This document shows positions 33,732 to 40,109 of a stretch of DNA of 64,000 nucleotides, piece after piece. Source of the DNA: Clostridia bacterium (GTDB taxonomy: Bacteria > Bacillota > Clostridia > Oscillospirales > CAG-272); NCBI GenBank assembly GCA_017463125.1, contig JAFTPV010000018.1:119866-183865 (forward strand), read 5' to 3'. A program made the translations under genes and the position numbers. The notes under the pieces were generated by a model, which made no database searches, was not told the origin of the DNA, and saw nothing but the letters and a program-made list of their open reading frames with translations. How positions within the stretch are numbered: the stretch's first letter is position 1; each line of letters begins with the position of its first letter.

Positions 33732-34352
33732 TCACTTGACGAGTGACAACTCCGCCTCCACTCTCTTGGCTTCTATTTTGTCCTTGGCTCTTGAGTAGCT
33801 GTTACGCCGAGAAGCAATGTAAGAGTTAAAGAAGAAGGTGTGGTTCATAGCTACGTCAGCCTCTGTAAACATCTCATTATCGTTAAGTATGTCGATAAGG
33901 TCGGCGTATTCGATGATGTCTGCTTCTCTGATGAGCTTAAGTATCTCCTTCTTGATGTGGGATACCTCACTGTTGGTGAGCTCCACCAGGTCGGCTATGT
34001 TGAAGCCGTTGAGGGTGAGTATCTCGTGCTCTTCGTACTGATACTTTTCGGGGTTGTCCTTGTGGGTAAGGTATCGGTACATTCCCTTTACGGACTCTAG
34101 GGGTTGGGGTATGGTTGCGTTAAGACTTGCCGTAAACGAAGCTACGGCGTTATAGGTTGTGGGTCCGGAGTACACCACGATGACGTGGTGATGCGCTTTT
34201 TTGGGTTCTCCGGTAGGGTCCAGGTCTTTGTCGTGCAATGGGCTCACAGCACACAGCAAGCCCGATTTCTTAAGCTGCTCTCGCCAATCGGACGGAGCGC
34301 TCTCCGGGTATAGCACGAATGCCCAGTTTCGTTTTTTTACGTTGTTTTTCAT
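33732..34352 (-). CDS. rep: Rolling-circle replication initiator, pMV158 RepB-like (Rep_2)
   Basis: A 206-residue HUH endonuclease. Motifs in order: SPLHDKD (38-44), HHHVIVVY (metal-binding histidines 54-56) and MYRYLTHKDNPEKYQY, which holds the catalytic tyrosine (Tyr92 or Tyr94). A C-terminal helical region (120-206) would allow oligomers. Length and motif order agree with RepB of pMV158. AAAGGAGA precedes the ATG. The matching origin lies only 55-80 bases upstream. No CopG-type repressor gene precedes it, unlike in pMV158. Confidence 0.9.
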   Translation of the reverse strand: MKNNVKKRNWAFVLYPESAPSDWREQLKKSGLLCAVSPLHDKDLDPTGEPKKAHHHVIVVYSGPTTYNAVASFTASLNATIPQPLESVKGMYRYLTHKDNPEKYQYEEHEILTLNGFNIADLVELTNSEVSHIKKEILKLIREADIIEYADLIDILNDNEMFTEADVAMNHTFFFNSYIASRRNSYSRAKDKIEAKRVEAELSLVK

Positions 34353-34383
34353 TGTCTCCTTTCTCTAAAATTTGCAAGAAAAT

Positions 34384-34402
34384 GTCACTTGTCACAAGTC
34401 AC
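34384..34402. repeat. Three 7-bp-spaced GTCAC iterons (bind locus)
   Basis: GTCAC at 34384, 34391 and 34398, one every 7 bp. They lie between the nick hairpin and rep, where pMV158-type origins have direct repeats bound by RepB. Confidence 0.65.
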
Positions 34403-34406
34403 TCAT

Positions 34407-34432
34407 AGGGGGTGTGTCGTAGTACACCCCCT
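34407..34432 (-). other. Double-strand origin hairpin with TACTACGAC nick sequence
   Basis: Nine-base stem (34407-34415 with 34424-34432) and an 8-base loop. On the minus strand the loop region reads TACTACGAC (34424-34416), the conserved pMV158-family cleavage sequence, in which RepB cuts between G and A. The strand and position agree with rep being read leftward from it. Confidence 0.85.
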
Positions 34433-34953
34433 CACGCCACCCGCACACCAGGGCGCAAACGGCAAAATAACAGCCTGCGGGCTGGGGGATTTTTTTGCCC
34501 GCCCTCCGCTGCTCGCCACTCGCAGCTCCTTCGGAGTCTGCTCGGGTTCCCTCCGGCTCGCCCGCGCCCCGTGCGTCGCGTTGCTCCGCCGCCCCGCTAG
34601 CGTAATTCTAGCGTCACGCCGCTTTTGTGCAGTCATCTGCCCCTGGGTAGTGTTCTGTTCGCCCTTGCCCCTTGTTCGTCGTTCTCGGGGCTTCTCCGCT
34701 TCGCTCCAACAACGCCCCTCGCCGCGCCCAAGGGGTTCGGGCTTTCATAGCAAGAGGGAAATCTAGCGTTGGGAAGATGAGGGGCGGCGGTTTCACCGTC
34801 TGCGCTCCTTCAGAGTGTGACCTTCGCCCTCACTCTGACCGCTTCGCCAAGTACCGCACGCCCCTTGGGGTTGCGGCTCTGCGGAGCCGCTTCGCCTCTG
34901 CGGAGGCAGGAGCTTCCCCCTCCCGTCCCCCAGGGGAGCGCGGTTCTGGGTAA
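34433..34953. other. GC-rich non-coding part of the element
   Basis: No ORF here has a ribosome site or protein-like sequence. It holds the second 85-bp repeat and two tandem hairpins with the same TGCG loop, GCGGCTC/GAGCCGC (34873-34890) and GCCTC/GAGGC (34894-34907). These could belong to a single-strand origin. Confidence 0.5.
34781..34865. repeat. Internal 85-bp direct repeat, copy 2
   Basis: Partner of 32559-32643; two substitutions. Offset between copies is 2222 bp. Confidence 0.85.
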
Positions 34954-35107
34954 AGCAAAAGGTGCCCCGAACTAACGGAAGCACCCAAAAAAGAGATAAT
35001 TATGTCAGCAGCTTGCCCCCCGGCGCAAGATCCTCGCCGCTGCTTGCGAGGTTGGCGTGGTAGTCGGTAGTGTGACTCGGAGAGCCTTGACGTTTACCCG
35101 TCACCGC
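34954..35107 (-). ncRNA. Candidate small RNA or leaderless peptide unit of the element
   Basis: A consensus promoter at 35114-35142 predicts a start near 35107, and a hairpin GGTGC/GCACC followed by TTTT (34985-34954) would end the RNA after about 150 bases. A GTG frame at 35104-35000 (34 residues, TGKRQGSPSHTTDYHANLAS...) lies almost at the 5' end without a ribosome site. It may be a regulatory RNA, as in copy control of rolling-circle plasmids, or a leaderless peptide. Confidence 0.45.
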
Positions 35108-35113
35108 AAGCCT

Positions 35114-35142
35114 ATTGTAGCATGTGGCCGACAGATTGTCAA
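35114..35142 (-). promoter_or_regulatory. Sigma-A promoter inside the element
   Basis: Minus strand: TTGACA (35142-35137), 17-bp spacer, TACAAT (35119-35114). Confidence 0.75.
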
Positions 35143-35308
35143 GGCTTTTTTCGATTTTTTCTCTCTTTTTTGCTTTTTTGCTCCGCTTTGTGCGGTTTTT
35201 GTGCGCTTTTTGTGACGTTTGTGCTTCGAGACGTGCCAAACAGCAAGCCCTGGGGTCATTCGTCCCCGACCACCAATTACAAGGGGGCTACGCCCCTACA
35301 AAACAATC

Positions 35309-35394
35309 GTTAGGTATGGCGCTTGGTGTAGTTTGGCTGTGTCCGCGTCCCTCTGACCGTTCACAAGATTTTGATAGTAGCTGCCAAACCTAAC
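35309..35394. repeat. Inverted repeat near the right end of the element
   Basis: TCGTTAGGTATGGC (35309-35322) and GCCAAACCTAACGA (about 35382-35395) pair at 13 of 14 positions, just inside the right attachment repeat. Possibly an arm-type binding site for the integrase or a structure at the circle junction. The rest of 35143-35398 shows no gene. Confidence 0.5.
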
Positions 35395-35398
35395 GAGA

Positions 35399-35440
35399 CA
35401 TTTTGTATAATTGGTGTTATAGTTCTTTACCCTACTATTT
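35399..35440. repeat. Right attachment repeat of the integrated element
   Basis: Partner of 32432-32473. To its left the palindrome's host arm is missing and is replaced by CTAACGAGA, as expected for an att junction. Confidence 0.85.
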
Positions 35441-35473
35441 TCTGATTTGGAACGCGGTTATGATAAATAATAC

Positions 35474-35502
35474 TTGAAATATTATAAAAAGTGTGTTATA
35501 CT
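35474..35502 (+). promoter_or_regulatory. Sigma-A promoter of the 140-residue gene
   Basis: TTGAAA (35474-35479), 17-bp spacer, TATACT (35497-35502), just right of the element. Confidence 0.75.
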
Positions 35503-35566
35503 ATAAAAAGAGAAAAGTCGGGTTTTCCTGCTCTTTTTCAGTTTAACTTTCGGAGGAAGATTTATT

Positions 35567-35989
35567 ATGAGAATGCGTGTTCTTACAAAAACAAACAAGG
35601 GAAAGCTTCTTGCTATTGCAGACGAGGTTACGAAGCTTATAGAGGCTGATAAGGCGGCTGACGTTATTCCATCTGCCTACCCCTGCGACGGCGAGCGTCT
35701 GGTGGTTATTATCGCTACGGCAAAGGCAGAGATGCCCGAGGACTTCTGCCGCTTTGTACGTTCACTTAAGAGAGCTATGACAGCCAACGTTGCGTTTATT
35801 ATTGACGGTACACCCGAGAATGCTGCAAAAATCGTCGAGATGGCAAAAACAGGCAATTCCAAGGTGTTTGAGGACAATATCCTTTACATAGACGGCGGAC
35901 TTCCCTTCAAGTTCCTTTCCAAAGTATCTCCTGAAGAGATGCAGAAAGTGCGCGAGTGGGTAAAAGAGATCAGAGCAAATCTTGCTTAA
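35567..35989 (+). CDS. Conserved protein of unknown function, possibly flavodoxin-like fold
   Basis: A 140-residue cytoplasmic protein. Alternating strands and helices (RVLTKTNKGKLLAIADEVTK, LVVIIATAKAEMPEDFCRFV, ANVAFIIDGTPENAAKIVEM) suggest a flavodoxin-like fold, but the FMN phosphate loop (T/S-x-T-G-N-T) is absent. C-terminal helix PEEMQKVREWVKEIRANL. CGGAGGA before the ATG. Single-gene unit with own promoter and terminator. The role is not clear. Confidence 0.7.
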   Translation: MRMRVLTKTNKGKLLAIADEVTKLIEADKAADVIPSAYPCDGERLVVIIATAKAEMPEDFCRFVRSLKRAMTANVAFIIDGTPENAAKIVEMAKTGNSKVFEDNILYIDGGLPFKFLSKVSPEEMQKVREWVKEIRANLA

Positions 35990-36004
35990 GCTCTTCCCTG
36001 CTTT

Positions 36005-36041
36005 GAAAAAACGGTAGCAGTTTTTCTGCTACCGTTTTTCT
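36005..36041. terminator. Bidirectional terminator between the 140-residue gene and the SGNH hydrolase
   Basis: Fourteen-base stem AAAAACGGTAGCAG (36007-36020) / CTGCTACCGTTTTT (36026-36039). Confidence 0.9.
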
Positions 36042-36836
36042 TTATATATATGTTCTGTCGTATTCAAATTCCGACACACCAACCGTCTTGAATTTTTCAA
36101 GATTGTGGCGGATTATATAGTCCATATATGAGCATATAACCTTCGCACTAAACATATATCCTGCGGCATTGAGGTGTCCGTTAAGCTTAAAAAGCTTGCC
36201 CCACTCGGCATTATACTCTACTCCGTATTTCATAAGGTCGATAACGTAGGTGTTGTCAAATATATCGGCAAAGGCGTAGAGCGCCTCCATAAACTTATCA
36301 ATAACGCCTGTATTCCCTCCTCTTCTGCCCTTAGGGAACGTAACGAGGAAGAAATGAGCATCTGGAGCGATAGTCTTATACTTCTGTATAATAGCGGCAT
36401 AATAACCTATGAAGGTTTCCTTATTCTTCGTGTAGTCATCAAGGCAAACGTCGCTCATATCACCGATCTCCCACTTTCTGTTAAGAAGATCGTTTACACC
36501 AAGAGCGATAACGTACGCATCGGCTCTCAGCGCAGGATTCCAGAAGCCCTGGCGGTTTGCAAAGGATGTCATATATTCCTTTGCGGTCATGCCGCCCTTT
36601 GAGAAATTATATACCTTAGATCCCGCCATTCTGCCGAGGAACTGACCCCAAGAATAGTCGTAGCGGTCGAGATACATTACCTCACCGGTAGCGGAATCCT
36701 TAAGCTCAAATTCGCCGGAAGCAAGACTGTCACCAACACAGGCGATAGTTCTGAAAATGCCTACGAAGCCACCGTCTGTAACTATTTTGTCAAGCGGTTT
36801 TTCATCAGGGGTGCCTATAATATCCTCGAGTACCAT
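36042..36836 (-). CDS. SGNH/GDSL-family hydrolase
   Basis: A 264-residue esterase-like protein. Block I ACVGDSLASGEFE (nucleophile Ser), block III ALGVNDLLN (Gly/Asn oxyanion hole) and block V NGHLNAAGYMFSAK (catalytic His; the Asp three residues earlier is replaced by Gly-His-Leu, so the D-x-x-H form is modified). No signal peptide. It starts on the aspartokinase stop (TAATG), so the two are translationally coupled, though no metabolic link is obvious. Substrate unknown. Confidence 0.82.
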   Translation of the reverse strand: MVLEDIIGTPDEKPLDKIVTDGGFVGIFRTIACVGDSLASGEFELKDSATGEVMYLDRYDYSWGQFLGRMAGSKVYNFSKGGMTAKEYMTSFANRQGFWNPALRADAYVIALGVNDLLNRKWEIGDMSDVCLDDYTKNKETFIGYYAAIIQKYKTIAPDAHFFLVTFPKGRRGGNTGVIDKFMEALYAFADIFDNTYVIDLMKYGVEYNAEWGKLFKLNGHLNAAGYMFSAKVICSYMDYIIRHNLEKFKTVGVSEFEYDRTYI

Positions 36837-38149
36837 TATTTTACAAACTCCTTGTAAATTGCGTTGAGTGCTGTTACGTAGTCGTTAGCATCAACGCCGA
36901 CGATTATGTTAAGCTCGCTCGAGCCCTGGTCGATCATACGGATATTGACGCCCGCCTCTGCAAGCGCAACAAAAATACGAGCGGCAGTACCCTTCGCCTT
37001 AACCATTCCGCGTCCTACTATTGCAACAAGAGCGAGATTCTCTTCAACAAAAACGTTGTCGGGATTTATATTCTTGCAAATACCGGCAAGAACGTCAGCA
37101 CGCTTATCCTGTAGCGCCTTCGTGGAAACGACGACTGTCATAGTATCTATACCCGAGGGGAAATGCTCGAATGAAACGTTGTTTTCCTCAAGAACCTGAA
37201 GCACCTTTCTGCCAAGACCGAGCTCAGAGTTCATCATCGCCTTCTCTATCGTAATATTTGAGAAGCCGGTCTTTCCTGCGATACCGGTAATGATATAGTC
37301 GCTTATCTCATCGGTTTCGGGAACGATGAAGGTACCCTTATCATCGGGGCTGTTTGTGTTTCTGATATTAATCGGTATTTTAGAGTATCTTACGGGGAAA
37401 ATAGCGTCCTCGTGAAGAACCGTTGCACCCATATACGAAAGCTCACGAAGCTCTTTATAGGTTATAGTCTTGATAGGCTTCGGATTATCGATAATTCTCG
37501 GGTCTGCCATAAGGAAGCCGGAAACGTCCGTCCAGTTCTCATAAAGAGTAGCAGACGCAGCTCTTGCAACGATGGAGCCCGTTATGTCAGAGCCACCTCT
37601 GGAGAAGGTCTTGATAGTACCGTTAGGCATAGAGCCGTAGAAGCCGGGGATAACGGCGTATTCTCTGGTAGAAAGAGCGTCACGCATAACGTCATTCGTT
37701 CTCTCGGCGTTAAAGGTACCGTCCTCGTTGAAGAACACGACCTTTTTAGCATCTATAAAATCAAATCCGAGATACTTTGCAAGAATCATTGCATTGAGAT
37801 ACTCACCTCTTGAGGCAACGTAATCTCTACCCGAGTTATGAAGCATGGAGAAGCGAATCTTCTCATAAGCCTCGGTGAGATCAAGCTCAATGCCAAGCTC
37901 CTCTATGATACTGTTATATCTCGCCTTTATCTCGTCAAATACCTCTGTAATATCCTCATCGTCACAAGCGAGAGCATAGCACTTGTAGAGAAGGTCCGTG
38001 ACCTTAGAATCTCCGCTCATACGCTTGCCGGGAGCGGAAGCAACAACATATCTTCTGGCAGGGTCGCTCTTTACAATTTCAGCAACCGAGCGAAAATGCT
38101 CCGCGTCTGCAAGAGAGCTTCCTCCAAATTTCAATACCTTAAGACTCAT
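36836..38149 (-). CDS. lysC: Aspartate kinase
   Basis: A 437-residue aspartokinase, first step to Lys, Thr, Met and diaminopimelate. N-terminal kinase motif LKVLKFGGSSLADAEHF, FSRGGSDITGSIVARA and the substrate loop TWTDVSGF-like ENWTDVSGFLMADPR. Two C-terminal ACT domains (about 300-437), ending with IDQGSSELNIIVGVD, so feedback control by an amino acid is expected. GGAGA ribosome site. No lysine riboswitch is seen in the short leader. Confidence 0.94.
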   Translation of the reverse strand: MSLKVLKFGGSSLADAEHFRSVAEIVKSDPARRYVVASAPGKRMSGDSKVTDLLYKCYALACDDEDITEVFDEIKARYNSIIEELGIELDLTEAYEKIRFSMLHNSGRDYVASRGEYLNAMILAKYLGFDFIDAKKVVFFNEDGTFNAERTNDVMRDALSTREYAVIPGFYGSMPNGTIKTFSRGGSDITGSIVARAASATLYENWTDVSGFLMADPRIIDNPKPIKTITYKELRELSYMGATVLHEDAIFPVRYSKIPINIRNTNSPDDKGTFIVPETDEISDYIITGIAGKTGFSNITIEKAMMNSELGLGRKVLQVLEENNVSFEHFPSGIDTMTVVVSTKALQDKRADVLAGICKNINPDNVFVEENLALVAIVGRGMVKAKGTAARIFVALAEAGVNIRMIDQGSSELNIIVGVDANDYVTALNAIYKEFVK

Positions 38150-38181
38150 TATAAAAATCTCCTAAATAAAAAGATAATATA

Positions 38182-38210
38182 ATTATATGAAATTTTGCAT
38201 TGTTTGTCAA
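38182..38210 (-). promoter_or_regulatory. Sigma-A promoter of lysC
   Basis: Minus strand: TTGACA (38210-38205), 17-bp spacer, TATAAT (38187-38182). Confidence 0.85.
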
Positions 38211-38303
38211 GTGTAAAAACTTACAAAATATTATAAAATTATGGCGAATTTTGTATAAGTTGCGAAATTATAAGAAAAAGTGATAAAAATGCAAAAAAAT
38301 TAC

Positions 38304-38332
38304 TTGACTTTTCTAAAAAACTTTGTTATAAT
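38304..38332 (+). promoter_or_regulatory. Sigma-A promoter of tRNA-Ser
   Basis: TTGACT (38304-38309), 17-bp spacer, TATAAT (38327-38332). Confidence 0.85.
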
Positions 38333-38345
38333 ATAGGAGTCGCGT

Positions 38346-38436
38346 GGAGAGATGGCCGAGTTGGTCTAAGGCGCACGACTGGAAATCGTGTATACCCTAA
38401 CCGGTATCAAGGGTTCGAATCCCTTTCTCTCCGCCA
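38346..38436 (+). tRNA. tRNA-Ser (GGA)
   Basis: Acceptor GGAGAGA / TCTCTCC, discriminator G, CCA encoded. Anticodon arm CACGA-CTGGAAA-TCGTG gives GGA. Long class-II variable arm (TACCC...GGTATC) and T arm AAGGG-TTCGAAT-CCCTT. Confidence 0.96.
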
Positions 38437-38442
38437 TACGCA

Positions 38443-38470
38443 AAACCGCCCAAAAGGGCGGTTTTTTGTT
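38443..38470 (+). terminator. Terminator after tRNA-Ser
   Basis: Stem ACCGCCC (38445-38451) / GGGCGGT (38456-38462) followed by TTTTTGTTTT. Confidence 0.88.
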
Positions 38471-38481
38471 TTGCGTTTGTC

Positions 38482-38617
38482 GGAGAGAAAGCCAACGCCG
38501 ACCCCTGCGCCGTTGGGGCGCAAGGGTTCGCATACCTCGTGAAGCGCGCGTCAAGCTCGCTTGTAAGCGGCAAGCGAGAGTATCTTCGCTTGCGAATACC
38601 CCTTTCTATACGCAAAA
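38482..38617 (+). pseudogene. Degenerate tRNA-Ser-like copy downstream of tRNA-Ser
   Basis: Begins GGAGAGA (as the real acceptor) and ends near CGAATACCCCTTTCTATACGC, close to the real gene's T-loop, 3' stem and downstream CATACGC, with several bases missing. The middle has an unrelated perfect hairpin CTCGCTTG/CAAGCGAG (around 38552-38574). It cannot fold as a functional tRNA. I read it as a decayed duplicate or small integration remnant. No protein gene between 38437 and 38723. Confidence 0.4.
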
Positions 38618-38663
38618 AACGCATCAAAACTGTAGTCAAAATGATGTCAAAATTAAATTGATA

Positions 38664-38718
38664 AAAAACGCTAGGTAAAGTCACCCCTATAAAAACGAGC
38701 GACCGGCCTAGCGTTTTT
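38664..38718. terminator. Long-loop inverted repeat at the end of the toroid gene
   Basis: Twelve-base arms AAAAACGCTAGG (38664-38675) / CCTAGCGTTTTT (38707-38718), 31-base loop. Terminator for the leftward locus and possibly for rightward transcription past tRNA-Ser. Confidence 0.65.
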
Positions 38719-38723
38719 ATTAT

Positions 38724-40061
38724 TTAATTCCAAACCGTTCCCTCGGGAACAAGACAGCTATCAAACCAATCGGGCTTCGGATTTATTTTTGGATACTGCT
38801 CAGCGTTATTAAGTATATCGTGGAAGAGGTTTGCATCCTCGTCGCAGAAGGCGGGAATCTTTCCTATACCGAGCGCTTGGCACATATTTCCAACTGCTCC
38901 GCTTAGACAAATACACGCACCGTTTACGTCAGCGTCATCCTTAAGGCCCAATGAAACGGGAGCCATTTGCGAACGATAGCTCTTTCTTTCATAATAATAA
39001 GGATTGTATGCAAAGGAGCCGTCAGGAAGACGACATAGCGAAACCTTCTCCCTAGTACGCTTTATTATAGCGGGAGCTTTAGCAATAATTTGTGCACGAA
39101 GATCATCTGCCTTTGTTTTACTATCAAATTTTGCGATATTGGACAAAATTGAATTTATTGTTGAGAAGGGGTTATAGAATTGACAACAGAATACTATCTC
39201 CTGATCAGAGAGAGCTGCCGTTATAGCGCTTTGAAGTCCTTGTATCGCATTAGGAATCGGCTCGCTAAGAGCAGAATAAATAAGTGAAAGCTTCATAAGG
39301 CCGTTTACCGAATCGTAGTTCACAACCTCCTGCCAAAGACCGTTATCAGCCCTTTGATGAGCTTTCAACCATGAGAACAACTCTCTTACAAACTCATCAC
39401 CAGCTGCTCTTATCTGTGATGCTTGTGATTGCAGCATATTGCCGATCCAATAGGATTTTTCAGCGAGATTAAACTCTGAAAGATATTTTTTGAAGGCATC
39501 AATGCTTTGGAGATATTCCGGCAGATAGGCAGATTTTTTTCCATCTTCGTTCTTAACGAGGGGTGTTGGATACAAGGGCTTAGCATCAAACATATTAAAA
39601 AGCTTTGTTGACCAGCCAAGATCTCTTCCTCGTCTAGGGGTATTAATATTACGTCCCCATTGAGGATGATAGAAGTACCCGTTTTCAGAATCCTGAAGGC
39701 TTTGTGCAAATTTAACAAGTGCTGCTTTTATATTATCGGAGTATACCTCTCTTGAGGGTTTGCCATAGGTCAGACCGTTATTTTGCGCGCAATTTAGAGC
39801 TTGGACGGTTGACTCAATATCGGGCAGAAATCCCTCGGTATCTCTTCCGGAACGCGAGAAATAAAATCCTCCTATTTTAGGATCATATAGGCTAGCAAGC
39901 CAAAGATAATATCCCTCGTCAAATATATTATACAGCTCGCGCAACTCGCGGACTCCCTCGTCACCTATAACAGATGCCGCCTTTTCAAAATATCCCTCAC
40001 GCATTACGGTGCGAGCTTCCCTGCATTTTTTCAGCCTTTCTTCTGTAATTAAATCTTTCAT
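38724..40061 (-). CDS. Cytoplasmic alpha/alpha-toroid-like protein, paralogue of the two large lipoproteins
   Basis: A 445-residue protein without signal peptide. It is colinear with a domain found in the 850- and 2112-residue lipoproteins upstream: IGGFYFSRSGRDTEGFLPDI, GYFYHPQWG then RRGRDLGW, NGLWQEVVNYDSVNGLMKLS, and DADVNGACICLSGAVGNMCQ. The repeated G-G-F/G-x-W motifs resemble the toroid of terpenoid-cyclase/prenyltransferase and many carbohydrate-active proteins. No catalytic family can be named. Last gene of the leftward locus; GGAG-type ribosome site. It lacks the LamG modules and the N-terminal domain of its paralogues. Confidence 0.75.
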   Translation of the reverse strand: MKDLITEERLKKCREARTVMREGYFEKAASVIGDEGVRELRELYNIFDEGYYLWLASLYDPKIGGFYFSRSGRDTEGFLPDIESTVQALNCAQNNGLTYGKPSREVYSDNIKAALVKFAQSLQDSENGYFYHPQWGRNINTPRRGRDLGWSTKLFNMFDAKPLYPTPLVKNEDGKKSAYLPEYLQSIDAFKKYLSEFNLAEKSYWIGNMLQSQASQIRAAGDEFVRELFSWLKAHQRADNGLWQEVVNYDSVNGLMKLSLIYSALSEPIPNAIQGLQSAITAALSDQEIVFCCQFYNPFSTINSILSNIAKFDSKTKADDLRAQIIAKAPAIIKRTREKVSLCRLPDGSFAYNPYYYERKSYRSQMAPVSLGLKDDADVNGACICLSGAVGNMCQALGIGKIPAFCDEDANLFHDILNNAEQYPKINPKPDWFDSCLVPEGTVWN

Positions 40062-40109
40062 AAGTATTTCTCCTATAGTAAAGTTTTTTAATAAGTATTT
40101 TCAAAAGTA

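Larger units (their letters stand above)
32432..35440. mobile_element. Integrative rolling-circle element, about 2.97 kb
   Basis: Compact element bounded by 42-bp direct repeats. It contains an unknown gene (rightward), a tyrosine recombinase and a pMV158-type Rep (both leftward), a matching double-strand origin, 85-bp internal repeats and a small promoter-terminator unit. Its base composition is clearly richer in G and C than the flanking chromosome, and codon use of its genes differs from neighbours. It sits between spoIIID and a hypothetical gene without breaking either. A circle of 2967 bp would result from recombination between the repeats. No mobilisation gene, resistance gene or partition gene is visible. 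Confidence 0.85.

Noticed and set aside
34389-34766. 125-residue frame over the rolling-circle origin, and other frames within 34400-34980
   Set aside because: GC-rich DNA without stops rather than coding: Arg/Pro/Ser-rich, no ribosome site, and overlapping the origin hairpin and the 85-bp repeat.
38150-38204. Lysine riboswitch before aspartokinase
   Set aside because: The leader from promoter to start is only about 30 bases, too short for an L-box.
38366-38684. Open frames over tRNA-Ser and the tRNA-like tail
   Set aside because: They are antisense or out-of-frame readings of the tRNA (ERKGFEPL and GEKGIRTLDTG are typical false translations).
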